A DNA stretch of 10,591 nt. Origin: Paracoccaceae bacterium (lineage in GTDB: Bacteria; Pseudomonadota; Alphaproteobacteria; Rhodobacterales; Rhodobacteraceae). Made by a program: the position numbers and the translations under genes. The notes beneath the pieces were generated by a model, which was not told the origin of the DNA, did no database searches, and saw only the letters and a list, made by a program, of their open reading frames with translations. The stretch is taken from positions 1 through 10,591 of the forward strand of contig JABSSB010000085.1 in assembly GCA_013214715.1 (NCBI GenBank), read 5' to 3'. Position 1 is the first letter of the stretch; each line of letters starts with the position of its first letter. Positions 1-6,776 of the stretch are shown here, in pieces.

Positions 1-203
1 CAGGCCCCAACAGCCGCGCACCTGATCCAACTCTCGCGTGAAACCGCCCGCCGGACAGGCCTCCCGGTCCTGATCTGGCCATGCGCCACACATCGGGGCT
101 CGGGTCGCCCGGCGCATATCAACAGCACGGCTTTAACCCTTTCTCAACTCCACCGCGCGCCGCGCTCACCCGGCCTTAACCAAGCCCCGGCATTCTGCCT
201 GCA

Positions 204-217
204 CTGATGCGCATCAG
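204..217. promoter_or_regulatory. Perfect palindrome CTGATGCGCATCAG, possible Crp/Fnr-type operator
   Basis: The 14 bases are their own reverse complement. The core TGAT-N4-ATCA agrees with the Fnr-type consensus TTGAT-N4-ATCAA except at the two outermost positions. A weak -10-like TAGGAT lies at 245-250, somewhat further than the usual distance for a class II Fnr site. This is a candidate only: chance palindromes of this length are uncommon but not excluded, and another dimeric regulator could use it. Confidence 0.35.
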
Positions 218-254
218 GGCCGGTGGTCCAGACCGGCAAGACCATAGGATACGG

Positions 255-278
255 CCCCAAAGGTGACTGCCTTTGGGG
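255..278 (+). other. Hairpin with 9-bp perfect stem
   Basis: CCCCAAAGG (255-263) and CCTTTGGGG (270-278) form a perfect 9-bp stem around the loop TGACTG. No T-run follows directly, so it is not a standard intrinsic terminator. If transcription of the operon starts upstream, this would be a structured element in its leader. It could also be the end signal of a gene outside the window. Confidence 0.5.
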
Positions 279-422
279 ATCAGGGATATCTCCCCTCAGC
301 AGGGCTTTTGTCCTGTCCAGCATCCGCAGGCGCCGCACACCATTCGGCACTGACATCGCAGACCACCTGAATACGCGGCCCGATCAGCCGCAGACACCAG
401 GTGCAGATGACGTTCGCCGCCC

Positions 423-453
423 GCAGGCCATGCCCCCTCCCGGCATGGTCTGC
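423..453 (+). other. Hairpin with 12-bp stem, 113 bases before the XdhC start
   Basis: GCAGGCCATGCC (423-434) pairs with GGCATGGTCTGC (442-453) over 12 positions, one of them a G-U pair in RNA, with the loop CCCTCCC. There is no T-run after it. Its stability and position make it a candidate leader structure. It does not match a riboswitch class that I can recognise. Confidence 0.5.
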
Positions 454-487
454 ACAGGGCTGCGCGCCCTACACAATCGCGCCACCT

Positions 488-540
488 TGTGCCATTTTTC
501 CATGACGGGGCAGAAACTTGGCACACCGCCCCTATATAGG
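488..540. promoter_or_regulatory. Spaced inverted repeat and CCTATATAGG palindrome near the operon start
   Basis: TGTGCCA (488-494) and TGGCACA (519-525) are inverted copies whose centres lie 31 bases apart, about three helical turns. CCTATATAGG (531-540) is a perfect 10-base palindrome containing the -10-like TATATA and ending 26 bases before the XdhC ATG. A TTGGCA at 518-523 is too close to TATATA (9 bases) to form a standard sigma-70 promoter with it. This is the likeliest local control region, but the promoter itself cannot be fixed from sequence. Confidence 0.3.
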
Positions 541-566
541 CTGTGGCAGAGGGGGAGGAGAGAGGC

Positions 567-1541
567 ATGGAAGACCTCACGCGGTTTGACCGTATTCCGG
601 AAACAGCTTTGGCCTGGCATCGTGACGGCACTGGCGCTGCACTGGCGACGGTGTTGCAGACCTGGGGCTCCGCGCCCCGCCGCATCGGCGCGCAGCTTGT
701 GGTGGGCGGCGATGGCAGGATCGAAGGGTCCGTATCGGGCGGCTGCGTCGAAGGCGCGGTGATTGTCGAGGCGATCGAGAGCCTTGAGGATGGCAAACAT
801 CGCGTGCTGGAATTCGGCGTCTCGGATGATGACGCCTTTGCCGTTGGTCTGGCCTGTGGCGGCACGATCCGTGTGCTGGTCGAACCCGTGGGCAGCGCCA
901 TGCCCGAAGACCTGCTGGCCGATCTCGTCGCCGCCCGCGCCGCGCGGCGGGCCTTGGCCTATGAGGTCAATCTCGAGACCGGCGCGCGACGTCTGACCGC
1001 CGATCACCCGGACCGTCTGCGCATGGACCGCTCGGGCTTCGAAGAAGATGAGCAAACCTTCGTGGCCGTCTTTAACCCGCCGCTGCGCCTGATCGTGGTG
1101 GGGGCGGTGCATATCGCGCAGGCGCTGGTCCCGATGGCGCGGATCGCGGGCTATGACCCGCTGGTCATCGACCCGCGAGAGGCTTTTGCCTCCCCCGACC
1201 GCTTCCCTGACACCACGCTCAGCCATGACTGGCCCGATGACGCGGTGGCCGCCCATGGGCTCGATGCGCGCACCGCGCTGGTGCTGCTGACCCATGACCC
1301 GAAACTGGACGACCCCGCGCTTGAGGCCGCGTTGAAAGCGGATGTTTTCTATATCGGCGCGCTGGGCTCCACCCGGACCCATGCCAAGCGGGTGGACCGG
1401 CTGACCGTGGGCGGCTTCACGCCCGACCAGATCGCCCGCATCCACGGGCCCATCGGCCTGAATATCGGCGCGGCAGGCCCGTCCGAGATTGCCGTCGCGA
1501 TCCTTGCGCAAATGACCGCCGTGCTGCGAGGCAAATCATGA
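567..1541 (+). CDS. XdhC/CoxI-family molybdenum cofactor insertion protein
   Basis: A 324-residue protein of the XdhC family, whose members bind molybdenum cofactor, help mature it and hand it to xanthine-dehydrogenase-type enzymes in the cytoplasm. The N-terminal XdhC/CoxI domain shows TWGSAPRRIGAQ (32-43), GSVSGGCVEGA (54-64) and GLACGG (94-99). The C-terminal Rossmann-like domain shows VVGAVHIAQAL (177-187), YIGALGSTRTHAKR (262-275) and GLNIGAAGPSEIAVAI (297-312). Both domains are present, so this is a full-length two-domain form. I chose the ATG at 567 because a purine-rich GGGGGAGGAG lies just upstream; an in-frame ATG at 543 has no such site. The stop overlaps the next start in ATGA, indicating translational coupling. 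The neighbouring molybdenum hydroxylase is the probable client. The family assignment is firm; the client is inferred from context. Confidence 0.93.
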   Translation: MEDLTRFDRIPETALAWHRDGTGAALATVLQTWGSAPRRIGAQLVVGGDGRIEGSVSGGCVEGAVIVEAIESLEDGKHRVLEFGVSDDDAFAVGLACGGTIRVLVEPVGSAMPEDLLADLVAARAARRALAYEVNLETGARRLTADHPDRLRMDRSGFEEDEQTFVAVFNPPLRLIVVGAVHIAQALVPMARIAGYDPLVIDPREAFASPDRFPDTTLSHDWPDDAVAAHGLDARTALVLLTHDPKLDDPALEAALKADVFYIGALGSTRTHAKRVDRLTVGGFTPDQIARIHGPIGLNIGAAGPSEIAVAILAQMTAVLRGKS

Positions 1542-2575
1542 AATTCGGACCTGTCCCCATCTCTGAAGCAGAAGGCTCCATTCTGGCCCATTCCGTTACT
1601 GCGGACGGCACGAAATTCCGCAAAGGGCAGGTGCTGGGCGCGGAAGAGGTCGCCGCCCTGCGCGCGGCAGGCACGAATGAGCTTGTCGTGGCGCGGCTGG
1701 AAGAGGGCGACCTGCATGAAGACGAGGCCGCCGCGCAGCTCGCGACCGCATTGGTGCCGGATGCGCAAGCCGCAGGTTTGAGGGTGACACAGCCCTTCAC
1801 CGGGCGGGTCAACCTGATCGCGGATGCGCCGGGTGTCGTGCGGCTGGATGTCGAAGCGCTGCACCGGTTCAACGCGATCCATCCGATGATCACCGTCGCC
1901 ACCGTGCCGGCCTTCCAGCAGGTTGGCCCCGGCGCGATGGTCGCCACGATCAAGATCATTTCCTATAGCGTGCCGCAGGCCGATGTGGCGCGGGCGGCCG
2001 CGACCGCGCCCGCCGCGCTGCGCCTGACGCGGCCGATCTATGGCTCGGCCGGGCTGGTGGTGACGGATATCCCCGGTGGACCAGACAATACCAAGGGCAT
2101 TGCCGCGATCACCGCGCGGGTCGAATCGCTGGGGATGGATATGGCCGAGGTCATCACCGTGCCCCATGAAACCCCGGCATTGGCGCAGGCCTTGGGCCGG
2201 GTCAAAGGCGATATCGCGCTGATCCTGACCGGATCGGCCACATCCGACCTGCATGACACCGCACCCGAGGCCGTGCGCCGTGCGGGCGGGGCGGTGGACC
2301 GCTTCGGCATGCCGGTTGATCCCGGCAATCTTCTGTTCATCGGACAGATGGGGCTGCGCCCTGTGATTGGCCTGCCGGGCTGTGCGCGCTCGCCTGCGTT
2401 GAACGGGGCTGATTGGGTGCTAAGCCGGGTGGCCTGCGGGGTCGAGGTGACCAGCGCCGATATCTCGGTGATGGGGGTCGGCGGGCTGCTGAAAGAAATC
2501 CCAACCCGGCCCCAACCGCGCGGTCTGCGACCTGCCAAAGCGTCGCAGCGCGAGGCCGCTGGTCAGAAAAGCTGA
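1538..2575 (+). CDS. Molybdopterin-binding protein (MoCF_biosynth/MoeA-like domain)
   Basis: A 345-residue protein expected to bind molybdopterin or its nucleotide form during cofactor assembly for the downstream enzyme. The C-terminal half resembles the MoaB/MoeA/CinA molybdopterin-binding fold: DNTKGIAAI (about 183-191), LTGSATSDLHDTAPEA (230-245) in the usual position of the phosphate-binding loop, and IGLPGCARSP (277-286) where MoeA-type proteins have a conserved G-L-P-G-x-P-type turn. The N-terminal about 170 residues are typical of this cox-associated family. The family is often found fused to a C-terminal MobA-like nucleotidyltransferase domain that adds CMP; here the protein ends soon after the binding domain with a basic, low-complexity tail, so that domain is absent. 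Translation is coupled to XdhC by a 4-base overlap, with GAGG at 1528-1531. The family is clear; the exact biochemical step is inference. Confidence 0.85.
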   Translation: MKFGPVPISEAEGSILAHSVTADGTKFRKGQVLGAEEVAALRAAGTNELVVARLEEGDLHEDEAAAQLATALVPDAQAAGLRVTQPFTGRVNLIADAPGVVRLDVEALHRFNAIHPMITVATVPAFQQVGPGAMVATIKIISYSVPQADVARAAATAPAALRLTRPIYGSAGLVVTDIPGGPDNTKGIAAITARVESLGMDMAEVITVPHETPALAQALGRVKGDIALILTGSATSDLHDTAPEAVRRAGGAVDRFGMPVDPGNLLFIGQMGLRPVIGLPGCARSPALNGADWVLSRVACGVEVTSADISVMGVGGLLKEIPTRPQPRGLRPAKASQREAAGQKS

Positions 2576-2595
2576 CCAAATCGCCGAATAAGTGT

Positions 2596-2623
2596 TTGCC
2601 AGAGCGTCGGGAATGCCTAACTT
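2596..2623 (+). promoter_or_regulatory. Weak candidate promoter upstream of coxS
   Basis: TTGCCA (2596-2601) differs from the -35 consensus at one position and is followed after 16 bases by TAACTT (2618-2623), a poor -10 match. It sits in the 92-base gap between the molybdopterin-binding gene and coxS. It would allow the enzyme subunits to be transcribed more strongly than the accessory genes, but read-through from upstream is equally possible. Confidence 0.25.
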
Positions 2624-2667
2624 CTGGTACAGAGGAAAAAATGAGTCAAAAGAGTTGGGAGGACTTC

Positions 2668-3153
2668 ATGGCACAAGTTTCGATGACCGTGAACGGTGCG
2701 GTCAAATCAGGAGAGGTCGAAGGGCGCACGCTGCTGTCGACATTCCTGCGGGAAGGTTTGGGGATGACCGGCACGCATGTCGGCTGCGACACCAGCCAAT
2801 GCGGCGCCTGCGCGGTGCATGTTGATGGCAAGCTGGTCAAAGCCTGCACGATGCTCGCGATGGAGGCCGACGGGGCCGAGGTTGCGACCATCGAAGGTCA
2901 GGCCAATGCCGATGGTTCGCTGAACACGATCCAGCAGGCATTTCAGGATCATCACGGTCTGCAATGTGGCTTCTGCACACCAGGCATGGTGATGTCGGCT
3001 GCGGCGCTTCTGAAAGAAAATCCGACACCGTCGGAGACCGAGATTCGTGAACATCTCGAAGGCAATATCTGCCGCTGCACCGGCTATCATAACATCGTCA
3101 AAGCGATCATGGCCGCGTCCGGACAGGATGTCACGGCGATTGCTGCAGAATAA
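2668..3153 (+). CDS. coxS: CoxS-type small subunit, 2Fe-2S protein of a molybdenum hydroxylase
   Basis: A 161-residue cytoplasmic iron-sulfur subunit that passes electrons from the molybdenum centre to FAD. The N-terminal plant-type ferredoxin domain carries C40, C45, C48 and C60 (GCDTSQCGAC motif). The C-terminal four-helix domain carries C100, C103, C135 and C137 (QCGFC and CRCTG motifs), so all eight ligands for two 2Fe-2S clusters are present. Length is normal for the family. I chose the ATG at 2668, which has GGGAGGA just before it and gives the usual start MAQVSMTVNG; an in-frame ATG at 2641, also with a ribosome-binding-like AGAGG, would add nine residues and cannot be excluded. CoxL follows after 64 bases, separated by a hairpin. 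Confidence 0.95.
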   Translation: MAQVSMTVNGAVKSGEVEGRTLLSTFLREGLGMTGTHVGCDTSQCGACAVHVDGKLVKACTMLAMEADGAEVATIEGQANADGSLNTIQQAFQDHHGLQCGFCTPGMVMSAAALLKENPTPSETEIREHLEGNICRCTGYHNIVKAIMAASGQDVTAIAAE

Positions 3154-3164
3154 ATACTACAATC

Positions 3165-3199
3165 TCAGGTAACGCGCCTGGGAGGGCGCGATGACCTGA
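3165..3199 (+). other. Two-part hairpin between coxS and coxL
   Basis: TCAGGT (3165-3170) pairs with ACCTGA (3194-3199), and inside it CGCGCC (3173-3178) pairs with GGCGCG (3185-3190) around the loop TGGGAG. A small AA/ATG internal loop separates the two stems. No T-run follows; the strong coxL ribosome binding site AGGGAGGAG starts two bases later. It may stabilise or process the mRNA, or tune the ratio of subunits. Confidence 0.5.
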
Positions 3200-3217
3200 T
3201 AGGGAGGAGAACAAGCA

Positions 3218-5581
3218 ATGCCCAAAGACAGTGGGATTGGAGCCAGTTCCAAGCGCCGTGAGGACGTGCGCTTTCTGACCGGCGCCGGAAACTATACCGA
3301 CGACATCAACGTCAATGGTCAGGCCTATGTGCATTTCCTGCGCTCGGACATTGCCCATGGCACGATCAACAAGATCGACACATCCGCCGCGGCTGCGATG
3401 CCCGGTGTGATCAAGATCTTCACCGCCGAAGATTTCGCCGCCGTGGGCGGTGTGCCCTGCGGCTGGCAAGTGACCGACAAGCATGGCAATCCGATGCAAG
3501 AGCCCAAGCACCCCGTGCTGGCCGAAGGCAAGGTGCGCTATGTCGGCGAGATGATCGCCGGTGTCGTGGCCGAAACGGCCGAACAGGCGCGCGACGCGGC
3601 TGAGGCGATTGAACTGGATATCGCTGAACTGCCCGCCGTGGTGGACATGAAGGCCGCCGTTCAGGACGGTGCACCCAAGGTGCATGACGACCTGCCCTCG
3701 AACCTGTGTTATGACTGGGGCTTTGTTGAGGAAAACAAAGGCGCGGTGGACGAGGCGATTGCCAATGCCGCCCATGTCACCACGCTGGAGCTGGTCAATA
3801 ACCGTCTGGTCGCCAACCCGATGGAGCCGCGCGTCGCCATTGGCGATTTCGCCCGCGGCACGGGTGACAGCACGCTCTATACGACCTCGCAGAACCCGCA
3901 TGTGATCCGCCTGCTCATGGGCGCCTTTGTGCTGGGCATCCCCGAGCACAAGCTGCGCGTCATTGCGCCGGATGTGGGCGGTGGCTTTGGCACCAAGATC
4001 TTCCACTATGCCGAAGAGGCCTTTGTGACCTTTGCTGCCAAGGCGATCAATCGCGCGGTCAAATGGACGTCCTCGCGCTCCGAGGCGTTCATCTCGGACG
4101 CGCATGGCCGTGACCATGTGACCAAGATCGATCTGGCGCTGGATGCGGATAATAACTTCACCGCGATCCGCACTGAGACTTACGCGAATATGGGCGCCTA
4201 TCTGTCCACCTTCGCGCCCTCGGTGCCGACATGGCTGCATGGCACGCTGATGGCCGGGAACTACAAGACCCCGGTGATCTATGTGAACGTCAAGGCGGTG
4301 TTCACAAACACCGTGCCGGTCGACGCCTATCGCGGCGCAGGCCGTCCGGAAGCGACCTATCAGCTTGAGCGCCTGATTGACAAAGCCGCGCGCGAACTGG
4401 GCGTGGATCCGATCGCCCTGCGGCGTCAGAACTTCGTGACGGAGTTTCCTTATGAAACCCCGGTCGCCGTGGCCTATGACACCGGCGATTACAACGCGAC
4501 GATGGACACGCTGGAACAGATCGCCGATCTGTCGGGCTTTGAAGCGCGACTGGCCGAAAGCAAAGCCAAAGGCAAGCTACGCGGGCTGGGCGTGAACTGC
4601 TATATCGAGGCTTGCGGCATCGCGCCGTCGAACCTTGTCGGGCAGTTGGGCGCGCGCGCGGGTCTTTATGAATCGGCCACTGTGCGGGTGAATGCCACCG
4701 GCGGTCTGGTCGTGATGACCGGCTCGCACAGCCACGGCCAGGGTCATGAAACGGCCTTCCCGCAGGTGATTGCCGAGATGATCGGCATTGATGAAAGCAT
4801 GGTCGAAATCGTGCATGGCGACACCGCCAACACGCCGATGGGCATGGGCACCTATGGCTCGCGCTCTTTGGCTGTGGGTGGCTCGGCCATGGTGCGGGCG
4901 ACCGAGAAGATCATCAACAAGACCAAGAAGATCGCTGCGCATCTTCTCGAAGCCGCCGAGGCGGATATCGAGTTGAAGGATGGCCAGTTCTCGGTCGCGG
5001 GCACCGATAAGTCGGTTGCCTGGGGGGATGTGACGCTCGCTGCCTATGTGCCGCATAATTACCCGTTGGAAGATATCGAACCGGGGCTGGAAGAGACGGC
5101 GTTTTACGATCCGTCGAACTTCACCTATCCCGCGGGCGCCTATGCCTGTGAGGTCGAGGTGGACCCGGACACCGGCAAGGTCACCATCGAACGCTTCTCG
5201 GCGGCGGATGATTTCGGCAATGTCGTGAACCCGATGATCGTGTCCGGCCAGGTCCATGGCGGGATCGCCCAAGGTGTTGGTCAGGCGCTGCTGGAAGGCG
5301 TGGTCTATGACGAGAACGGTCAGCTTCTGAGCGCGTCTTACATGGATTACGCCATGCCGCGGGCCGATGACCTGCCCTTCTATGCGGTGGATCATTCCAA
5401 CGGCACGCCCTGCACCCATAACCCGCTTGGGGTGAAGGGCTGCGGGGAGGCCGGTGCGATCGGCTCGCCCCCGGCGGTGGTGAATGCGGTGGTCGACGCG
5501 TTGCAGCGCAATGGCAGCAACGTGACCCATATCGACATGCCGCTGTCGCCGTCGCGCGTCTGGGATGCGATGAATTCGTGA
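3218..5581 (+). CDS. coxL: CoxL-type large subunit, form II molybdenum hydroxylase
   Basis: A 787-residue molybdenum-cofactor subunit of the xanthine oxidase family and the catalytic partner of CoxS and CoxM. An aldehyde oxidase/xanthine dehydrogenase a/b hammerhead domain occupies about residues 20-130, followed by the cofactor-binding domains. Visible motifs are GGGFG (254-258), AYRGAGR (370-376), SHGQGHE (505-511) and GCGEAG with the conserved catalytic-type Glu744. Authentic CO dehydrogenases (form I) have AYxCSFR with a copper-binding Cys at the active-site loop; here AYRGAGR replaces it, the mark of form II proteins. The enzyme therefore probably hydroxylates another substrate, such as an aldehyde or heterocycle, which cannot be deduced. 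The product may still be called 'xanthine dehydrogenase family molybdopterin-binding subunit'. The start has a strong AGGGAGGAG site. Length is normal and I see no frameshift. Confidence 0.95.
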   Translation: MPKDSGIGASSKRREDVRFLTGAGNYTDDINVNGQAYVHFLRSDIAHGTINKIDTSAAAAMPGVIKIFTAEDFAAVGGVPCGWQVTDKHGNPMQEPKHPVLAEGKVRYVGEMIAGVVAETAEQARDAAEAIELDIAELPAVVDMKAAVQDGAPKVHDDLPSNLCYDWGFVEENKGAVDEAIANAAHVTTLELVNNRLVANPMEPRVAIGDFARGTGDSTLYTTSQNPHVIRLLMGAFVLGIPEHKLRVIAPDVGGGFGTKIFHYAEEAFVTFAAKAINRAVKWTSSRSEAFISDAHGRDHVTKIDLALDADNNFTAIRTETYANMGAYLSTFAPSVPTWLHGTLMAGNYKTPVIYVNVKAVFTNTVPVDAYRGAGRPEATYQLERLIDKAARELGVDPIALRRQNFVTEFPYETPVAVAYDTGDYNATMDTLEQIADLSGFEARLAESKAKGKLRGLGVNCYIEACGIAPSNLVGQLGARAGLYESATVRVNATGGLVVMTGSHSHGQGHETAFPQVIAEMIGIDESMVEIVHGDTANTPMGMGTYGSRSLAVGGSAMVRATEKIINKTKKIAAHLLEAAEADIELKDGQFSVAGTDKSVAWGDVTLAAYVPHNYPLEDIEPGLEETAFYDPSNFTYPAGAYACEVEVDPDTGKVTIERFSAADDFGNVVNPMIVSGQVHGGIAQGVGQALLEGVVYDENGQLLSASYMDYAMPRADDLPFYAVDHSNGTPCTHNPLGVKGCGEAGAIGSPPAVVNAVVDALQRNGSNVTHIDMPLSPSRVWDAMNS

Positions 5582-5593
5582 TCGACGGGCGGA

Positions 5594-5640
5594 CTGGGGG
5601 CTCTGCCCCCAGACCCCCGGGAGTATTTGGAAAGCAAAGA
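5594..5640 (+). repeat. GC-rich hairpin with GGGAGTATTTGG tail, likely Rhodobacteraceae dispersed repeat
   Basis: CTGGGGGC (5594-5601) and GCCCCCAG (5605-5612) form a perfect 8-bp stem with the loop TCT, followed by ACCCCCGGGAGTATTTGG and an A-rich stretch (GAAAGCAAAGAAG-like). I recall very similar units scattered between genes in Rhodobacteraceae genomes. Only one copy is in this window, so the repeat status rests on memory. It lies inside the operon between coxL and coxM, where it could cause partial termination or protect the upstream mRNA. Confidence 0.5.
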
Positions 5641-5680
5641 AGCAGGGGCGATCTGCCCCGACCTTCTGGAGGAAAAACGA

Positions 5681-6466
5681 ATGTATGCATTCGAGTTTGA
5701 GAAACCCGCCACCATCGCCGATGCGGTGGCAGCACTTGGTGGAGAAGAGGCGCAGGCGCTGGGCGGAGGTCAGACACTGATCCCAACGCTCAAGCAGCGT
5801 CTGGCGCAGCCGGGCACTTTGGTATCGCTGAAAGGCATTCCTGAGATGGCCGGGATCTGCGTGGCCGATGACGGAGCGCTGGCGGTTGGCGGGGCGACCA
5901 CCCATGCCACCGTGGCCGCGTCGACCGAGTATCCGGGGCTGGCCGGGCTGGCGAGCCATATCGGCGATCCGGCTGTGCGCAATCGCGGCACGATCGGCGG
6001 ATCGCTGGCGAATAACGATCCGGCGGCCTGCTATCCGGCGGCGGCGCTGGGCTCGGGGGCCACGATCAAGACCAATACGCGTGAGATCGCGGCGGATGAT
6101 TATTTCCAGGGCATGTTCACCACGGCCTTGGAAGACGGTGAAATTATCACCGAAGTGCGTTTCCCCGTGCCGGAGGTGTCGAATTATCAGAAATTCGTGC
6201 AGCCGGCATCGCGCTTTGCGCTGGTAGGGGTCTTTGTCGCGAAATATGCCGATGGGGTGCGCGTGGCTGTAACCGGCGCCTCCGAAGATGGTGTCTTCCG
6301 CTGGAGCGAGGCCGAAGCCGCGCTGAGCGCCAATTTTGCGCCCGAAGCGATCGAAGGGCTGAGTGTGGATGCCGACGGCATGATTGGCGATATTCACGGC
6401 TCCAAAGCCTATCGCGCGCATCTTGTGGGTGTAATGACCAAACGCGCGGTGGCGGCCGCGTCGTAA
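5681..6466 (+). CDS. coxM: CoxM-type medium subunit, FAD-binding protein of a molybdenum hydroxylase
   Basis: A 261-residue FAD subunit that takes electrons from the CoxS clusters and passes them to an external acceptor. The N-terminal FAD_binding_5 domain has ALGGGQTLIPTLKQR (26-40), the position of the family's AGGQ(S/T)L flavin loop, and TIGGSLANNDPAA (104-116), the second FAD pyrophosphate/isoalloxazine loop. The C-terminal part resembles the CO dehydrogenase flavoprotein C-terminal domain and ends in a short basic tail. Length is within the usual range for the short form. GGAGG lies about ten bases before the ATG at 5681. It is the last gene of the operon and completes the S-L-M order typical of form II clusters; form I clusters are usually M-S-L. 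Confidence 0.95.
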   Translation: MYAFEFEKPATIADAVAALGGEEAQALGGGQTLIPTLKQRLAQPGTLVSLKGIPEMAGICVADDGALAVGGATTHATVAASTEYPGLAGLASHIGDPAVRNRGTIGGSLANNDPAACYPAAALGSGATIKTNTREIAADDYFQGMFTTALEDGEIITEVRFPVPEVSNYQKFVQPASRFALVGVFVAKYADGVRVAVTGASEDGVFRWSEAEAALSANFAPEAIEGLSVDADGMIGDIHGSKAYRAHLVGVMTKRAVAAAS

Positions 6467-6515
6467 GGCGCATCGCCTGAAGCGATCAGAGACGCCGCTA
6501 CGCGAGACTGACGCA

Positions 6516-6537
6516 TGCCGCGCTGTGGAGCGCGGCA
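6516..6537 (+). other. First hairpin after coxM, 9-bp perfect stem
   Basis: TGCCGCGCT (6516-6524) pairs perfectly with AGCGCGGCA (6529-6537) around the loop GTGG. It stands directly before the T-tailed terminator hairpin. Alone it lacks a T-run, so it probably protects the 3' end or assists termination. Confidence 0.55.
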
Positions 6538-6540
6538 CCG

Positions 6541-6580
6541 GGGTTTGCGAGATATATGTCTCGCAAACCTTTCTTTTTTT
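6541..6580 (+). terminator. Intrinsic terminator of the cox-type operon
   Basis: GGTTTGCGAGA (6542-6552) and TCTCGCAAACC (6559-6569) form a perfect 11-bp stem with the loop TATATG, followed at once by TTTCTTTTTTT (6570-6580). This is a textbook rho-independent terminator for plus-strand transcription and marks the end of the operon about 75 bases after the coxM stop. Confidence 0.9.
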
Positions 6581-6776
6581 GGGGTATTTCCATTGGCCTA
6601 CGGGTTCTGAAGACCCTCCTGCATCGATCAAGCCATGCAAGCGCGGGCATCCAATATCAAGAGAGCGAATGTCAGCTATGCGGATAAAGCGGGCACTGGC
6701 TTTCGTCGAGAAAGCTTGAATCTAAAAGTGACTGCGTTAAAGTTCGGGTCCGATGTGCTAGATAAAGTCAGGTGAT

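Larger units (their letters stand above)
1..566. other. Gene-free region upstream of the cox-type operon
   Basis: I see no gene I can support in these 566 bases. Frame 1 is open from base 1 to a TGA at 205-207, but its codons (ACA, CCA, CAT, TTA) do not resemble those of the operon genes and the translation matches nothing I recognise. Longer reading frames across 223-762 and on the minus strand run into the XdhC gene and are shadows of it. What the region does hold is symmetric DNA: a 14-base palindrome (204-217), two strong hairpins (255-278 and 423-453), a spaced inverted repeat and a CCTATATAGG palindrome next to the ribosome binding site. It may be a long operon leader, a regulatory region shared with a gene left of the window, or both. 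Confidence 0.6.
6467..6776. other. Intergenic region between the cox-type operon and the acyltransferase
   Basis: In these 310 bases I see the operon's terminator structures (6516-6580) and then a stretch with no convincing gene. A small plus-strand open frame at 6525-6719 starts inside the terminator hairpin region and has no family features, so I do not call it. The base composition drops from about 6570 onward, close to the boundary with the low-GC acyltransferase. No clear promoter for the acyltransferase can be picked out. Confidence 0.5.

Noticed and set aside
1..207. Possible C-terminal end of a gene entering from the left (frame 1, stop at 205-207)
   Set aside because: An open stretch of 68 codons is not significant at this GC content. 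Codon use is unlike the operon and the translation is not recognisable.
255..453. Molybdenum cofactor riboswitch
   Set aside because: The two hairpins do not show a layout I recognise as that class. Only a covariance model search could decide, so it is not annotated.
519..533. Sigma-54 promoter starting at TGGCAC
   Set aside because: The GC of the -12 element is not found at the required distance; the bases there are CT.
223..762. A 179-codon plus-strand open frame before and into the XdhC gene
   Set aside because: It overlaps the start of XdhC in another frame, runs through the hairpins, and its translation has no recognisable domain.
3218..6466. Annotation as a bona fide aerobic CO dehydrogenase (form I)
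   Set aside because: The active-site loop is AYRGAGR, not AYxCSFR, and the order is S-L-M, not M-S-L.
4577..6640. A 687-codon open frame on the minus strand across coxL and coxM
   Set aside because: It lies fully antisense to two well-supported genes, spans their gap and the terminator, and shows no family motif. Long antisense frames are common opposite GC-rich codons.
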